Shown in pieces: positions 20,801 to 29,383 of a stretch of DNA of 35,663 nucleotides. Source of the DNA: a virus. Position 1 is the stretch's first letter. Each line of letters begins with the position of its first letter. The stretch spans positions 1-35,663 of the IMG/VR virus record IMGVR_UViG_3300030382_003455. One strand, given 5' to 3'. The position numbers and the translations under genes are program-made. The notes beneath the pieces are model-generated. The model saw nothing but the letters and a program-made list of their open reading frames with translations, did no database searches and had not been told where the DNA came from.

Positions 20801-23800
20801 TGTACTAAATGGAACTCTTATATCAAGGAGATCACTTCTGCCTTTCTTGTCTTTATATAATAGATACTGCTTATAAGTTTGGCTCATATCAAAGGTAAGC
20901 TGTTTTTCGCCAACCCTGTCAGGAAATAAATAATAATATGCTTTTTTCAGTCTTGAAGTATCAGCACCCTCAACACGGATTGATCTAATAAACTTCTGAA
21001 ACCCGCGTATATCATCATAAGTTGCTTCTGATATTGGCTTTGCAAATCCTTTTGATTCTTGTTGATAAACACCAAAATACTCTTCCATAAATAATGTTGC
21101 TTCAGGAGGAAGTTTTTTAAAATCCTCATGCAGGGTTCTCATTACTTTAGGTATATCATCAGGAACTTGTGACTTTTCTACTAATTCAGGTTCAACATCT
21201 TTAAATTTGTCACCAAGCAGTCTTTCAAGTTCCATTTTCGCTTCGACTTCTCTCTGCCTTGGCGTAATACCTTCTCCAGATTTTACCTTTTCAGGAGACA
21301 TTTCTTCAGCCATAGCCCTATCTATTGCTTTTAAAGGCTCATCTGAACGTATCATATCCCAAGTTTTGCCAAATCCGCTCATGAAGTCTCTTTTAATTCT
21401 TTCAGGAACTTCATTTGATTCAAGAGGAAAGCGGTTAAAACTTGTTTTGTTATACCATTTACTAAAATTATCTAGTACACCTTCCCAATACGCTATACTG
21501 TTTTCATTTTTATATTTTACAGTTTTGTCTATATCTTTTGCGATTTTAGGACGTTCAGGCTTTTTCTTTTCATTGGTAAGCCATGTTCTGATTTCATTTC
21601 TTGTAGCATCAGATGACCGTGTTTGATTATACAGAGAACTTGTCATATAATAATAAAAATAGTCTAATGCCAACTTTTCATCTATTCCGTATTCTTTAGC
21701 CTGTTTGTAGATTGCACGTTTACGTTTTTTAAGAGTATCATTGCCCTGCTGTAATGTCTGTTCCGAAGGAATCATCCTACGGGTATTCCCTTTTCTTGAA
21801 CGATTATAATCAACTTTCGTTTGGACGGCTAAACGGGATATTTCCTTTAAAAACGGAAAAGCACTATCGCTTTGCCCAGCATCATTCATAGCATTAACAA
21901 GCAATTCCCCTCTTTTAGATACCACAATTGCACTGTATAAATCCATAGCATCATTAAACAATAACTTTGCTTCTTTCGCAGGATCCATTGGTCTAACAAC
22001 TTTATCTCTCCACATTTTATCAAACAATTTCTGATAACGACTATCAAGGCTTTTATCTCTCTTCATACCCATTATCTTTAATAAAGAAAAATCAATCTGC
22101 CCACCAGTATTTTTATTACGTTCAACTAAATCTTTATTTTTAGGATCTTGATGAAACTTTGCCATTCTTGCGTCTACTTCTTTATAATCAGTTTGTAAAT
22201 ACACTGGAGTAATTTGCAGTTTCTCACGAACAATATAATCACGTATAGATTTATCCTGCGTTAATAACTTATTAAAATCAGTTATAAGTTTCCGCCATTG
22301 TTTATTGCCCTTATTATATTTTACCTTTATCTTATTTGATGCCATCTTATTTGCCAGATGAAACAAAGAGTTCATTCTGTATTCCGAACTCTTGGCATTG
22401 TCCATAGCAAACTGAACTTCATCAATACTCCACGGTCTATTAGAATAATAGTTTCTACCAAACAATTTTTCATTTACATTATATAAATCACCGTATTTTG
22501 TACTTTGCAACATCTTAAAATCAATTTTACTTTGCCCACCTTTTGAATCTATATATACTGCTCTTGTAAATGCTTTTTCTAAAAGTAAATCTCTTATTTC
22601 TGTAGCTGGTAATATATTCCAATATTCAGAACTATCAGCAGTTCTCTGTCCAGCCTCTACTGCCCATTTTCTATATCCTGTATCAGGATCAGTTAATTTC
22701 CTTTTATTAGTTTCCAGCATGATAAACCCATCTTTCTTACCATCTGTAAATACATCAAGTTTTACTCTGCCATTGTTTGGCTTTGAAACAACATCAGCAG
22801 TAACATAATTAAGAAAAGTTTTAGCATTTACAACAGTTCCCATAGCTTCTTTACCCTCATATGCAGCCTTTCCTACTTTACGCAATGCAAAGGGCATATA
22901 CTGACTTAAACGGCTACTGAATATTTCTTCAGTAATTTTATCTGGGAATGTACTGCCAAATGCATCATTTGCTTTTTCATCTTTACTAGGCAATGCAACC
23001 AACTTACCTTTCATTTTTATTTCTAATTCATTGGCATTGCTTTTTATTCCGTCACGAAAAGCCTTTGGTAAACCTTGATAAAAAAATACTGTATCTCCAT
23101 CAACATCTGCACCGTCAATATAGAAATGATCTTTAGGATGCATATATACGCCATGATCAGCCATTTTACTTCCATTCTCAATAAATCCGTCAAACCTAAG
23201 TATTCTAGTACCGGCAACTGCACCAGAAGGAACACGCATTAATGCCATTTCAAGAGTATCTGCTATTAATTTCTTTTCCTTACCTTTAGCACTCTGATAT
23301 TTTAATAATGCCCATTCAAGGCTTACTTCCGTATTTGTATCCAGCCACTTTATTTTCATCCCTCTATAACTATGACCCAGCATAAATGTACCGGACTTAA
23401 CTTTGCCGTGCCTTAACTTAGTAATAGGATCATTACCAGCTACCCAGCCTTTTGCACTGTTTTTCCATTTAGGATACATAAATTTTGTTTTTCTGTATCT
23501 TTGTACCATAGCTTGATATAATTCTGGTTCTGCCATAGCTACTAAAGGATCGAAATATGTATACTTTGCCCATCTTTGAAGTCTGTTTGTATAATCGCTT
23601 ATTTCTAAAAGTTCTTCTTTTTGACCGAATGAATCTTCATATTCATTAAAGCTAGTTTCCCTTGCCATTTCCGCAAGAAGTTCTTTATATAATGGATGTT
23701 TCGGATTATTAATAAGGTAAACAAATTGGGCATCCCCTATATCTTTAATATTGAAATTCTTAGGAATAGGTGCTTTTTCATTGCTTTTTAATGTTTCTAC

Positions 23801-26800
23801 AACAGAATTAGCTACAGGGTCACCATCTATAATAGGATCAAAAGCTTCACGCATTAAAGAATCAAATGCTTCTTTTGGAACCTGTAATTGATTTAATAGA
23901 ACATGAAATTGTTTTTTAATAGTCTGTTGCTTCAAAGCATGAGAATCTTCTCTTACTCCATAATCTAAACGGAGATCTGATAAGTTTATTTTTATTGTCT
24001 TAGGGTTTTTTACCTTTACTTTAGTTCCTTTCCAATTCCCGTCTTTATCTTTTTTTCTTTTAGTAAATTCGTAAGACAGATTGCCATTTTTATCCTTTTT
24101 TGCCTTACCATGATAGACATGTTCTTCATTAGGAACTATTTTGGCACCAGCCAAGGTTACAATACCCCTGTTTTTAGCACCCATAGCTGTATCATATTCA
24201 GGATGCGATGGATGGACGCCAGCCTTTATTATAAAAAGTCTTCCATCTATCCATGCTGCCACTGATGGCTTCATTCTTGATGTACTGGGATCAAATCCGT
24301 TTACTTCTAATAGTCTTTTATATAAATCAGTGTGAAGAGTAAGCCATCCATCTATTTCGCTCTCATAAAGCTTTTCAACATAACTATCTCTCCCAGTACG
24401 CATTCTATATTTTTCATGCGGTATACCTACAGTATTAGTAGTATGAGTCCCACTAGGCATCTCATCAATAGCAATGAACTCTATAGTACCATCTGGAGTT
24501 ATATCCCTGAATTTCTCTATATGTTTCTGAGGCATACCCTTACTTGCTATAATACCTTCATACTTCACGCGCTTCATAGCATTGCCAAATTGAGCATTAG
24601 GCTCATATAAGAAATTAGATAAAGTAGCTTTCTTATAAAGCGTTTCCATTTTTTCTCTTATAGGAGCGTCTACTGTTTGGTTATCAGATAACTCATCAAC
24701 CCAATTTTCCATATCACGCTTAAAAAACAAATCAGCTTTTTTATCTATTGTTCTGAATGTCTTCATGTAGGTTTTCCACATTCTGTCTAATGCACTAAGA
24801 TCAGTTAATCCAGTTCTTGGATCATCTAATGCTGTTACATTTTTATGATACGGATATACACGTTCAACGCCATTATCTTTTACAGGAATTTTTAAATAAC
24901 GATTACCATTATCAAGTTTACTTTGAAAATCATACCAATCAGCTCCAGACATTACTGGAACACGTTCTCTTAGATTGTGATCCCATCTTTGATCATACGG
25001 TTTATAAATCTCGTTAAAAAACTCTGCTTCCTTAAATTCAATTATCTTTAAGTTTCTAGGAAATACAGTTTCTTTACTTACAGGATCAATAAATTCATTA
25101 GTATTTTCATTATATATATAGTTTTTTGCGTTTGCAAACTCTATTTTTGATTTAACGGGATCAAAACCTTTAATATCTATACGTATAATATCTTTTCCAG
25201 CATTCGGTGAATACTGTTTAGTAGCTATCCAATGATTCCATTCTTTTTCAATTTCATTAGATTGCTTACCAATTCTTTCATCTAAAAGTTTATCTTTAAA
25301 ATATATTTCATCTGAAGGAGGAGGTCTAAAATTGGCATTATATTTACCTTGCCTATTATGGCGGGTATTCTCACCAAGTTTCATATTCATAGTATCGAAA
25401 TATAAGTACGGATATAATTGTTCATTTTGCAAACGATTAAAAACACCAAGCAACTCCCGTTCTACCCGTTCAGACGGAATATAATCTGGATGTTTAACCC
25501 TTATCTCATCTATAAATTCTTCATATGAACTTGTTTTCTTAATAGACGTATTAAATACATCAACAATATTTTGCAATATCTCGTCAGGCTGATCTTTTTT
25601 ATTATTATCGAATATTTCTTTTGCCAGGTCTTTTATTTTGTAAGGTATATCTAATTCTTGCTGTTCATCTGGAGGTCTTTCCATATTTTTCAAATCAATG
25701 CCTTCTCTGGCATCAGGAAGTGAATCTTCACGCCCCTGAACAATATCAAATAAAAGTTTTGTATTACCGTTTTGTATCTCTTCTCTTTGCGTATCTGACA
25801 GACTATCTAAAACCTCTTGAGCTTTTTCACTTAAACCTGTTTTTACTTCAGGATCTTTAATTTTCTTATCTATTTTATCAACTTCTCTTAAAAAATTTTC
25901 ACGTGCCTCAGAAGACCCTTCTATCTTATCTTCTAATAAAGATTTAATGACATCTTCTTTCCCCATCCTCTTATTAAACTCATACATCTCTAAAGCATCA
26001 TTAAAATCAAGTTCTCGATCTAATTTAAACGATTGTCGATTCCTTCTATAAATCCAGTTATCTTGAGAATCTTTATTAAGCAATGTTGCTTTTGATGGTG
26101 AAAGATCAATAGCCTGTCTACCTATATCACTATATTCTTTCAATATATCTTTTGCTTCAGTTATGTCTTCTTCGGTACCGCCTTTTTTACGAATAATTTC
26201 TTCTGCCTGAATAGAGTTTAGATTGAGTTGTTTTGAATTTTTAAAACCGATTTGTTTTGCACGTTTATCTAATTCCGATACTTTCTCGTTAAGCTGATCT
26301 GGTAAATTTTTAACATCACTTAATTCAGTTGCTACCTCAGTTGCAACTGATACATCTCTGGCAACATTAAAATAATCCTCAAGCTCCTTCAATGCCCGAC
26401 CTTTTGCTAATGCCTGGTCTTCTTCAGTAAGAGTATCAGTCTTACGTTTCATTTTCAAATGCGCTTCTGCTATTTCTGTATCTTGTTCCAATTTCCTTCT
26501 TAAATTAGCCATTTGTACGGACGCTTCAGTTACTTCTTCGCCTTCTTTAGCCTCTTGTTCAAACATTTCTAGTTGGCCCATACGACCATCATATTTTTGA
26601 CCTATATGCTGTTTATAATGCCATTTAACATAATCTTGAGATTCTTTATCTAATATAGAAAACTCTTCCTGATTAAGCATATCAAGGTCTTTTCCATGAT
26701 GTTTTTCACCATACATTTCGCCTTTCTTATCGTAAAAAGAACCTATATAGTTCCTAGCAGCTTTTACCTTAGCACTTGGATGAGTTGCACCGAAAAAACC

Positions 26801-27649
26801 GCCTAATATATATTCATACATTTGAACTGCAGTGGGTGCGCCTTGAGCGGTAGCTAAACCACCTTGTAAACCAGCACCTAATCCTCCCTTAACAACAGTA
26901 TTAAACCACCATTTCTCAGCACCACTTCTAACTGCTGGATTAGAATGACCCAACATCTTTCCCATATTCACAAAATTCCCTATAGTACCAAACGCTCCCC
27001 CAAACATTGCCCCATGTACAACAGAGTTTAATGCAACATCTGTTCCTTCCCATACACTACTAACCCCGGATGCAATACCAAGTGATGCGGCACTTTCATA
27101 TATATCTGCTCCAATACTGCCTTTTTTTAGATAACTGTTTACATTTATGCCAGCTTTGGTAATTAAAGGGTTTAGTCCTTTTTTTATAACAGGTTCAGCA
27201 ACCCTGAAAGGAATTGATTTAGCTACTGGAGATTGAAGGAATTTGCCAACTGTAGCAAGACCGCTGATTACTTTTTGAGAGCGTGATGCCTGTACTGCAC
27301 CTAATCCAAGCCTTGCAAGGCCAGTAGCACCGCCAGTAACAATAGAACCTAATAACGCAGGTGCAAAACCAATTAAATGCCCCATACTGTGCGCTATTTG
27401 TTCTCCTGGAGCTTCAGGATCCTCCGCCCAGCCTCCAAATGCTAGTGGACCAAGAAGTCCTTCAGAAAAACCAGATACAAATTGATTTAAATAACTGCCT
27501 TGTTTCTGTTCCTCTACATCCATATTCCTCTGAAAAGGAATATCGTATTCGCTAGAGTATTTCTCTACTTCATCTAAAAGATTGTCACTAAATAACCAAG
27601 GATTGGTATTATATAGAGATATCTGTTGTTCAAGTTCATGCGGACTCAT
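17801..27649 (-). CDS. 3282-aa giant virion protein with RNA polymerase DxDGD core
   Basis: Seen: hydrophobic segments lie at about residues 92-118 (LIGFAPALLGSIVTGGATGL) and 186-230. RVPSGAVAGTRILRFDGFIE begins at 1472 (R-x-P), MHPKD at 1503-1507, and ADVDGDTVFF at 1514-1523 with the three acids at 1515, 1517 and 1519. A possible beta-like barrel, AAWIDGRLFIIK followed by GAKNRGIVTLAG, lies near 1130-1165. The C-terminal 400 residues carry LLSHPKTAIGNLMGG and TQFLYHGSARPAFSRT. Known: R-x-P...H-P...N-A-D-F-D-G-D is the Mg-binding catalytic barrel of beta-prime, also present as DxDGD in QDE-1-like and crAss-like phage polymerases; the terminal modules recur in large ejected phage proteins. Inferred: a virion-packaged RNA polymerase injected with DNA. 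The ATG has no clear SD. Alternative: a structural giant keeping a polymerase relic, but intact acids argue against that. Confidence 0.72.
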   Translation of the reverse strand: MSPHELEQQISLYNTNPWLFSDNLLDEVEKYSSEYDIPFQRNMDVEEQKQGSYLNQFVSGFSEGLLGPLAFGGWAEDPEAPGEQIAHSMGHLIGFAPALLGSIVTGGATGLARLGLGAVQASRSQKVISGLATVGKFLQSPVAKSIPFRVAEPVIKKGLNPLITKAGINVNSYLKKGSIGADIYESAASLGIASGVSSVWEGTDVALNSVVHGAMFGGAFGTIGNFVNMGKMLGHSNPAVRSGAEKWWFNTVVKGGLGAGLQGGLATAQGAPTAVQMYEYILGGFFGATHPSAKVKAARNYIGSFYDKKGEMYGEKHHGKDLDMLNQEEFSILDKESQDYVKWHYKQHIGQKYDGRMGQLEMFEQEAKEGEEVTEASVQMANLRRKLEQDTEIAEAHLKMKRKTDTLTEEDQALAKGRALKELEDYFNVARDVSVATEVATELSDVKNLPDQLNEKVSELDKRAKQIGFKNSKQLNLNSIQAEEIIRKKGGTEEDITEAKDILKEYSDIGRQAIDLSPSKATLLNKDSQDNWIYRRNRQSFKLDRELDFNDALEMYEFNKRMGKEDVIKSLLEDKIEGSSEARENFLREVDKIDKKIKDPEVKTGLSEKAQEVLDSLSDTQREEIQNGNTKLLFDIVQGREDSLPDAREGIDLKNMERPPDEQQELDIPYKIKDLAKEIFDNNKKDQPDEILQNIVDVFNTSIKKTSSYEEFIDEIRVKHPDYIPSERVERELLGVFNRLQNEQLYPYLYFDTMNMKLGENTRHNRQGKYNANFRPPPSDEIYFKDKLLDERIGKQSNEIEKEWNHWIATKQYSPNAGKDIIRIDIKGFDPVKSKIEFANAKNYIYNENTNEFIDPVSKETVFPRNLKIIEFKEAEFFNEIYKPYDQRWDHNLRERVPVMSGADWYDFQSKLDNGNRYLKIPVKDNGVERVYPYHKNVTALDDPRTGLTDLSALDRMWKTYMKTFRTIDKKADLFFKRDMENWVDELSDNQTVDAPIREKMETLYKKATLSNFLYEPNAQFGNAMKRVKYEGIIASKGMPQKHIEKFRDITPDGTIEFIAIDEMPSGTHTTNTVGIPHEKYRMRTGRDSYVEKLYESEIDGWLTLHTDLYKRLLEVNGFDPSTSRMKPSVAAWIDGRLFIIKAGVHPSHPEYDTAMGAKNRGIVTLAGAKIVPNEEHVYHGKAKKDKNGNLSYEFTKRKKDKDGNWKGTKVKVKNPKTIKINLSDLRLDYGVREDSHALKQQTIKKQFHVLLNQLQVPKEAFDSLMREAFDPIIDGDPVANSVVETLKSNEKAPIPKNFNIKDIGDAQFVYLINNPKHPLYKELLAEMARETSFNEYEDSFGQKEELLEISDYTNRLQRWAKYTYFDPLVAMAEPELYQAMVQRYRKTKFMYPKWKNSAKGWVAGNDPITKLRHGKVKSGTFMLGHSYRGMKIKWLDTNTEVSLEWALLKYQSAKGKEKKLIADTLEMALMRVPSGAVAGTRILRFDGFIENGSKMADHGVYMHPKDHFYIDGADVDGDTVFFYQGLPKAFRDGIKSNANELEIKMKGKLVALPSKDEKANDAFGSTFPDKITEEIFSSRLSQYMPFALRKVGKAAYEGKEAMGTVVNAKTFLNYVTADVVSKPNNGRVKLDVFTDGKKDGFIMLETNKRKLTDPDTGYRKWAVEAGQRTADSSEYWNILPATEIRDLLLEKAFTRAVYIDSKGGQSKIDFKMLQSTKYGDLYNVNEKLFGRNYYSNRPWSIDEVQFAMDNAKSSEYRMNSLFHLANKMASNKIKVKYNKGNKQWRKLITDFNKLLTQDKSIRDYIVREKLQITPVYLQTDYKEVDARMAKFHQDPKNKDLVERNKNTGGQIDFSLLKIMGMKRDKSLDSRYQKLFDKMWRDKVVRPMDPAKEAKLLFNDAMDLYSAIVVSKRGELLVNAMNDAGQSDSAFPFLKEISRLAVQTKVDYNRSRKGNTRRMIPSEQTLQQGNDTLKKRKRAIYKQAKEYGIDEKLALDYFYYYMTSSLYNQTRSSDATRNEIRTWLTNEKKKPERPKIAKDIDKTVKYKNENSIAYWEGVLDNFSKWYNKTSFNRFPLESNEVPERIKRDFMSGFGKTWDMIRSDEPLKAIDRAMAEEMSPEKVKSGEGITPRQREVEAKMELERLLGDKFKDVEPELVEKSQVPDDIPKVMRTLHEDFKKLPPEATLFMEEYFGVYQQESKGFAKPISEATYDDIRGFQKFIRSIRVEGADTSRLKKAYYYLFPDRVGEKQLTFDMSQTYKQYLLYKDKKGRSDLLDIRVPFSTFKYLSESFGQVYTMENIELERNQEDIQRFYNLRDQILGLEDGTTKFAKLHRIAVAKMLRDSGAGTQGSEESQALRQEFYDRIWAEQSAEFESLKGEKYRVTEEGKSIEKTAEEIVDWIGESHGKFLEETYNKWIIATDKTGKTFWSQIDDEHIYKKYDDIIEFLPSGRLNFKRVQKFLLEPAAFGSKDYITNLIEQTSLSAETLYRIQYETMLEARIAELKIKPDSPEATKIRERTRKRFDMDDQGNRVWRNTAFQPIGYVGSNRASRSNAFEYWPQMMHNATRKSRRQVREFISEQLGKVKVEAQRLADDVAENSVISDENYSIKPLFLRTVDGDMTLLRKGEITRETLVDRIVGLQEQAYESFLGNRASEDGGASEHAMAWLLANHTDRGFLRDTMGFNSKPGSGKARGDTPMPGFSLDFDVIEAYSNQWVSSFYKNLTAIVANDRISDFTKNNPLHNKDHLQEWENFMKMYARDVMGYPSVFNEQMIGMNDEELKRVKKDIKTLEAIPDPEISAGQIDEYNRKKELVRKNEQRKKVRKTAYYWLSDEVWSNMLEKVAFKLGGKDTPKLPSFEDSLIPKLKELPKTEQARKYVLRKTVQSFGAFEAKWSLISLLSHPKTAIGNLMGGNINTISSSGLRHFTKAKSPSHLYSIFKGGKLKDGTEATPENIMTWVNRFAEESGALESFIVSEASLERGFRGKKMKGFLAEFTDELKKDYNMPDQSLYDIAKKHGVNKAVVDAGAWFMRKSERMLRRDSFLTHYLSSRETLSQILPTMEYNNPYLIKMAVKGVEATQFLYHGSARPAFSRTSTGKIFTRFMPFAWNSIKFRRLAWQRAKVHGFDINTLPGQRLQRQLTADLLTFALAQIFVSSIFDSALPPPMSYMQDTADWVFGDEKHRERAFFNQWPHPALAPLSTITGPSMRLILGPTKALINNDWEPFLDYHLWTWAPFGRLARSVVKTYEVPEMWVEQMTGIPIHRVAQKKKKAEKEQEELKNAA

Positions 27650-27663
27650 ATTTTACTGTTTTA

Positions 27664-29352
27664 TTAGTAACCAGATGGAGGATTCATATCCCATTTTGAT
27701 GGAGTTCTAAGCATCATCATTAAACTTCTTATGTCACCAAGTTTTGCTTTAGCGTCTTTTTTAGTAGACATACTTTCACCCCAATTGTAGAATTGGCTTC
27801 CAGATAACTCTTTTTCATAATTCTCAAGTACTTTAAAAAGTTGATCTTTTTTAGGAACCATAGTTGATACTTCTTTATCTTTACTAAACCAGCCACCTTT
27901 TTCAACAGTAACCTCGTCTGGTATGTTTCTAGCAATTCTTACAGCTTCTGATAAAGCGGGAAGATTTTTACCAACTTGATCTAATACATCTTGTTCTTTA
28001 TAATTTATTCCAAGAATACCAGAAGTTTTACCAAGACTAAAAGGACTTGCTAAGAAATTAAAACTCTGCCTTTCCGCTTCGCCTTTCATTTTTATATTGA
28101 GAATACTTCTTAAAACATCTCTCTCAAAATTAACATTTCCCAATTCTTTGGCTTGTTCAAACTTTTGTTCAGCTATCCCCGTTTGATGTTCTTGATCTTC
28201 TATTTGTAAAGCCATTTGCTGATTTGCTCTATCAAGTTGAAGTTCCGTATTATACATAAATTGATTTTGATCTCTAGTATTTCTACCTTGTTCAAGCATA
28301 ACCTGAATTGCTTCACGTGATTCTAAATCAAGATTAAGTCTTTTAAACGCTTCTCCCTCTACATATTGAGTTAATTCTTTTTTAGCATCAATACCTACTA
28401 ATTGACGCTTATTTAAATTACTTTGAATAAATCTCTGCATAACATTATCGTTAAGCAAACTCTCTTTTAGCCTTTCCATTTTTGCTTCATTATCCAACCC
28501 AGCAAGATTTTCTCTGGATGTTAACTGTTCCACAATACGATCCATAGCACCTGATTCTTTTACTTTAGTAATAAACTCATTACTTTGTATCTGTTTTACC
28601 ATGCGTGCCAATGACCCGTCTTCTTTCATTTTCGTAATGTTTACTCTGGTTCCAAGTTCCTTTTCCAGTCGTTTCATGGCTTCAGTATGAGATAAATTTG
28701 CTAAATCTAAACGAGTGGAGAGGTCTTTTGCCTGTCTTCCGTCCAGTCCGCCTTCAATAAGCGTTCTTTCAGTTCTTGCCCACGCTAATTTTTTATCCGT
28801 TTCTTCTCTTCGAGCGTTAATATTATCTAAATTCCGTTTTTCAGCAGATGTGGTTTGGATTTTAGTAACATCTTTTCTTCCTATTATCTCCTGTTGAGAT
28901 ATATCCTTTGAAATACCGCCCTGGAGTTCTATCTCTTGCTTTTTCTTTTCACTTCTCTTTTCTATAAGATCTATATCTACTGCTCCTTTCTGTACTATAT
29001 GTTTAGACCCTATATCACCTTTCTGTGTTATATGTTGAGATCCTACTGCACCTTCCTCTGTTATATGTTTAGACCTTACTACACCTTTCTCTTTTATATG
29101 ACCTGTCTCTACCTTTCCAGCTGCTTCTATCTGTTCTAATTCCTGGGTTCCCCTAATACCAGCAGCTTCAATAGTAGTTCTATTTCTTTCATCTGCTATA
29201 TCCTTCTGAACTTTTAACTGAGCAGAAAGAACTTCAAGTTGCTGTTCTCTATTCTTCTTATCACTTACCGCTCTTTGAAAACGATCTTTTTCACCGAAAG
29301 TATATCCAGTGAACCTTTGTTGCATCCCCGGAGGATTTATTCCTGTAGCCAT
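27664..29352 (-). CDS. Coiled-coil internal virion (ejection) protein (562 aa)
   Basis: It is almost wholly helical and charged. Residues about 59-135 form seven 11-residue repeats of hendecad type (VRSKHITEEGA, VGSQHITQKGD, IGSKHIVQKGA). The middle is a long Gln/Glu/Lys-rich helix (QFMYNTELQLDRANQQMALQ) and the C-terminal 120 residues look globular (LASPFSLGKTSGILGINYKE). GAGGT precedes the ATG, and 14 nt separate it from the giant-protein gene. Short-tailed phages commonly encode two or three adjacent internal proteins that leave the capsid and form a trans-envelope channel; the helical repeat and the position support that role here. No family-level match is claimed. Confidence 0.6.
   Translation of the reverse strand: MATGINPPGMQQRFTGYTFGEKDRFQRAVSDKKNREQQLEVLSAQLKVQKDIADERNRTTIEAAGIRGTQELEQIEAAGKVETGHIKEKGVVRSKHITEEGAVGSQHITQKGDIGSKHIVQKGAVDIDLIEKRSEKKKQEIELQGGISKDISQQEIIGRKDVTKIQTTSAEKRNLDNINARREETDKKLAWARTERTLIEGGLDGRQAKDLSTRLDLANLSHTEAMKRLEKELGTRVNITKMKEDGSLARMVKQIQSNEFITKVKESGAMDRIVEQLTSRENLAGLDNEAKMERLKESLLNDNVMQRFIQSNLNKRQLVGIDAKKELTQYVEGEAFKRLNLDLESREAIQVMLEQGRNTRDQNQFMYNTELQLDRANQQMALQIEDQEHQTGIAEQKFEQAKELGNVNFERDVLRSILNIKMKGEAERQSFNFLASPFSLGKTSGILGINYKEQDVLDQVGKNLPALSEAVRIARNIPDEVTVEKGGWFSKDKEVSTMVPKKDQLFKVLENYEKELSGSQFYNWGESMSTKKDAKAKLGDIRSLMMMLRTPSKWDMNPPSGY
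28977..29109 (-). repeat. Hendecad repeat within the 562-aa protein
   Basis: This segment encodes four clear copies of an 11-residue unit of the form S-(K/Q)-H-I-x-x-(K/E)-G-x-(V/I)-G, and the adjoining segments hold three weaker ones. Codons differ between copies, so the repeat is old or selected at protein level and not a recent slippage. Eleven-residue periodicity gives a nearly straight, right-handed coiled coil. Confidence 0.65.
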
Positions 29353-29383
29353 ATTTTTACCTCAATTTTTTTAATTCAATGGA

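Noticed and set aside
17801-27649. Many open frames of 60-140 codons antisense to or shifted within the giant gene
   Set aside because: The giant frame is continuous over 9.8 kb with recognisable motifs; the others lack SDs and plausible products.
17801-27649. N4-type (T7-like) virion RNA polymerase
   Set aside because: I could not find T7-family palm or finger motifs; the visible signature is the beta-prime DxDGD type.
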